Shown piece by piece: positions 62,724 through 64,000 of a stretch of 64,000 nucleotides of DNA. The stretch is from Streptosporangium roseum DSM 43021 (lineage in GTDB: Bacteria; Actinomycetota; Actinomycetes; Streptosporangiales; Streptosporangiaceae): assembly GCF_000024865.1 (NCBI RefSeq), contig NC_013595.1:9176001-9240000 (forward strand), in the 5' to 3' direction. The position numbers and the translations under genes are program-made. The notes under the pieces are model-generated. The model saw only the letters and a program-made list of their open reading frames with translations. It was not told the origin of the DNA and searched no databases. Positions within the stretch are counted from its first letter, which is position 1. Each line of letters opens with the position of its first letter.

Positions 62724-63578
62724 GTGTTCAGCGAGAGTCTCGTGGCCGTGTCCGGTCAGCCCGCCGTGGAGTTGTTCGTCGCGCGGAGCCGGGGGCCCGC
62801 CGAGCGCACGCTGCTGGTGATCCACGGTGGTCCCGACTGGGACCACACCTACCTGCGCGAGCCGCTGGCGGAGCTCGCCGGCCGTCACCGGGTGGTCCTG
62901 CCGGACCTGCGCGGCTGCGGGCGTTCCACCCGCGGCCTCGCCGACGATCAATACACCCCCGCCGCGGCCACCGATGACCTCGTCGCCCTGCTGGACGCGC
63001 TCGGCACGGCGCAGGCCGACGTCCTCGGGTTCTCCTACGGAGGCCTGATCGCCCAGCGTCTGGCCCTGGCCGCTCCCGGGCGCGTCCGGCGGCTGATCGT
63101 CGCCTCCAGCAGTGTCCTGCCGGTGCCCCCGGACGCCTTCGACGGCTGGCGCGAGCGCGAGGAACGACGCGCCCCGGAGGCCGCGGTGTGGTCGGATCCG
63201 GAGCTGTCCGGTCCGGAACTCACCCGCGCGGCGGCGGTCGCCGGAGCCGGGGCGAACGTCTGGCGCCCGGAAGCGCTGCCCGCCTACCTGGACCGCCTCG
63301 CGGACGTCCGTTTCTCCGCCGAGTGGGCGCGCTCCTGGCGGGCCGGCACCCTGCCCAGCGCCCGTCACCGGGACGCGGCCCAGCGGCTCGCCGCCCTCGG
63401 CGTCCCTCTGCTCCTGCTCCACGGCCGACAGGACATGATCTTTCCCGCGTCCCTGGCTGAGGAGACCGCGGAGCTGATACCCGCCGCCCATTCCGTGGTG
63501 ATCGGGGAAGCGGGCCACATGGCCCACATCGACCAACCCCGCGCATGGCTCGACGCCGTCGCCGGCTTCCTGTCCTGA
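62724..63578 (+). CDS. Alpha/beta hydrolase (proline iminopeptidase-like)
   Basis: A roughly 284-aa hydrolase with oxyanion motif HGGPDWDHTYL, nucleophile elbow GFSYGG, acid in LLHGRQDMIFP and His in GEAGHMAHI, the order of classic alpha/beta hydrolases; HGGP is typical of prolyl iminopeptidases. GTG 62724 starts at MFSESLVAVSGQ; ATG 62673 is an alternative lying in the duplicated segment. Neither has a strong ribosome site. Confidence 0.8.
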   Translation: MFSESLVAVSGQPAVELFVARSRGPAERTLLVIHGGPDWDHTYLREPLAELAGRHRVVLPDLRGCGRSTRGLADDQYTPAAATDDLVALLDALGTAQADVLGFSYGGLIAQRLALAAPGRVRRLIVASSSVLPVPPDAFDGWREREERRAPEAAVWSDPELSGPELTRAAAVAGAGANVWRPEALPAYLDRLADVRFSAEWARSWRAGTLPSARHRDAAQRLAALGVPLLLLHGRQDMIFPASLAEETAELIPAAHSVVIGEAGHMAHIDQPRAWLDAVAGFLS

Positions 63579-63584
63579 CAACTC

Positions 63585-63626
63585 GGCCGCCTGTCCGGGG
63601 GCGGGGCCGTACGGGACAGCAGGAAC
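63585..63626 (+). pseudogene. DUF397 remnant C (central motif only)
   Basis: Encodes GRLSGGGAVRDSRN, matching SLPGGGRAVRDSKN of the intact DUF397 protein at 60571 with one codon missing; the frame then drifts and stops. It is the third DUF397 trace within 3.1 kb. Confidence 0.6.
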
Positions 63627-63752
63627 CTTGAGGCCCGAGGTCCGAGACTTCCCTGATCCCAGGAGATCGGAGAGATGGTCGACTCGTCGTTCACCCGCCT
63701 CGGAGCGATGACGACAGGCGCCGGCCGGAACCGTGGCCCCGACCGGAACCGG

Positions 63753-64000
63753 TCAGGAGGGCAGTGACTTGTCCTTCTTGACGTCCGAGCCGACGGCCGC
63801 GTGCTCCTCGTGAGGGTGCTCGCCGTCGAGCGGGATCTTCTCCCCGCCGTAGGCCTTGCTCAGCTTGGCGCGGAGCTTGCCGAGCGGGCCGCGCATCCCC
63901 TTGGGCGGGATGCCGTCGCTGTCGGCGGAGGTGCCGGTGATCACCGGGATCGCCGTCTTGCCCCGCATGTGCGCCTCGATGGCCTCGTTCGGCGAGACGT
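63753..64000 (-). CDS. C-terminal part of a protein of unknown function, cut by the window edge
   Basis: The minus-strand frame is open from 63998 to the stop at 63753, at least 81 residues: VSPNEAIEAHMRGKTAIPVI...GPLGKLRAKLSKAYGGEKIPLDGEHPHEEH and a charged tail. The apparent ATG at 63968 is probably internal because the open frame continues upstream with good codon use. I do not recognise the family. Confidence 0.55.
   Translation of the reverse strand, partial: VSPNEAIEAHMRGKTAIPVITGTSADSDGIPPKGMRGPLGKLRAKLSKAYGGEKIPLDGEHPHEEHAAVGSDVKKDKSLPS

Overview
The window comes from a high-GC Gram-positive actinomycete. The support is a WhiB7-type regulator, a SigR/RsrA thiol-stress pair with a mycoredoxin, UvrD2 with HRDC and tetracysteine regions, DUF397/DUF5753 genes, tRNAs without encoded CCA, and many GTG/TTG starts. 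Gene content suggests Streptosporangiaceae (Streptosporangium or Nonomuraea relatives). That placement is an inference; no alignment was run. I see no phage, transposon or CRISPR array. Most of the window is chromosomal core, with one biosynthetic operon and one decayed accessory patch at the right.

Region by region. 1-4.7 kb: the tail of a ThDP enzyme, a PASTA Ser/Thr kinase, and a biotin-themed set (a BsaP-like protein, an FlK-like thioesterase, a 70-aa biotinyl carrier and a biotin carboxylase). 4.8-7.6 kb: two membrane HD proteins, one an intact HD-GYP and one with the GYP motif lost. 7.8-15.9 kb: a sugar-nucleotide epimerase, rsrA and sigR with a SigR-type autoregulatory promoter, a methyltransferase, a DksA/TraR protein, an SRAP protein, aroA, rsgA and hisN. 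16.5-21.1 kb: a pstSCAB operon with a candidate PHO box, followed by an OmpR-type regulator whose receiver lacks the phosphorylatable Asp. 21.1-23.8 kb: a beta-lactamase-fold lipoprotein, then phenylalanine hydroxylase divergent from an Lrp regulator across a perfect dyad. 24-29.6 kb: a complete rrn operon on the minus strand with promoter and terminator.

30-53 kb: small unknown genes, an antibiotic-monooxygenase/truncated-haemoglobin fusion, two tandem initiator tRNAs, a UPF0182 membrane protein, a YlbL-like PDZ/Lon protease, moaE, assorted enzymes, an orphan E1-like (ThiF) protein, an ABC1 kinase, whiB7 with an uORF/attenuator leader, tesB, uvrD2, a secreted esterase-like protein, a mycoredoxin under a SigR-type promoter, and nudC. 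53.6-59.2 kb: a four-gene translationally coupled operon (ATP-grasp, two IucA/IucC synthetases, a PLP decarboxylase) behind an iron box. Its enzyme classes match the vibrioferrin set PvsA, PvsB, PvsD and PvsE without the exporter PvsC. I judge it the most interesting system here. 59.2-64 kb: a HATPase regulator, a truncated DUF5753 gene with an intact DUF397 partner, a possible toxin-antitoxin pair, a duplicated 147-bp segment carrying a DUF397 remnant, an alpha/beta hydrolase and a cut-off gene.

Two themes recur. Stress and nutrient circuits can be read directly from DNA sites (SigR, WhiB7, iron, phosphate, Lrp). Short degenerate tandem repeats build up just downstream of several stop codons, sometimes copying the gene's last codons.
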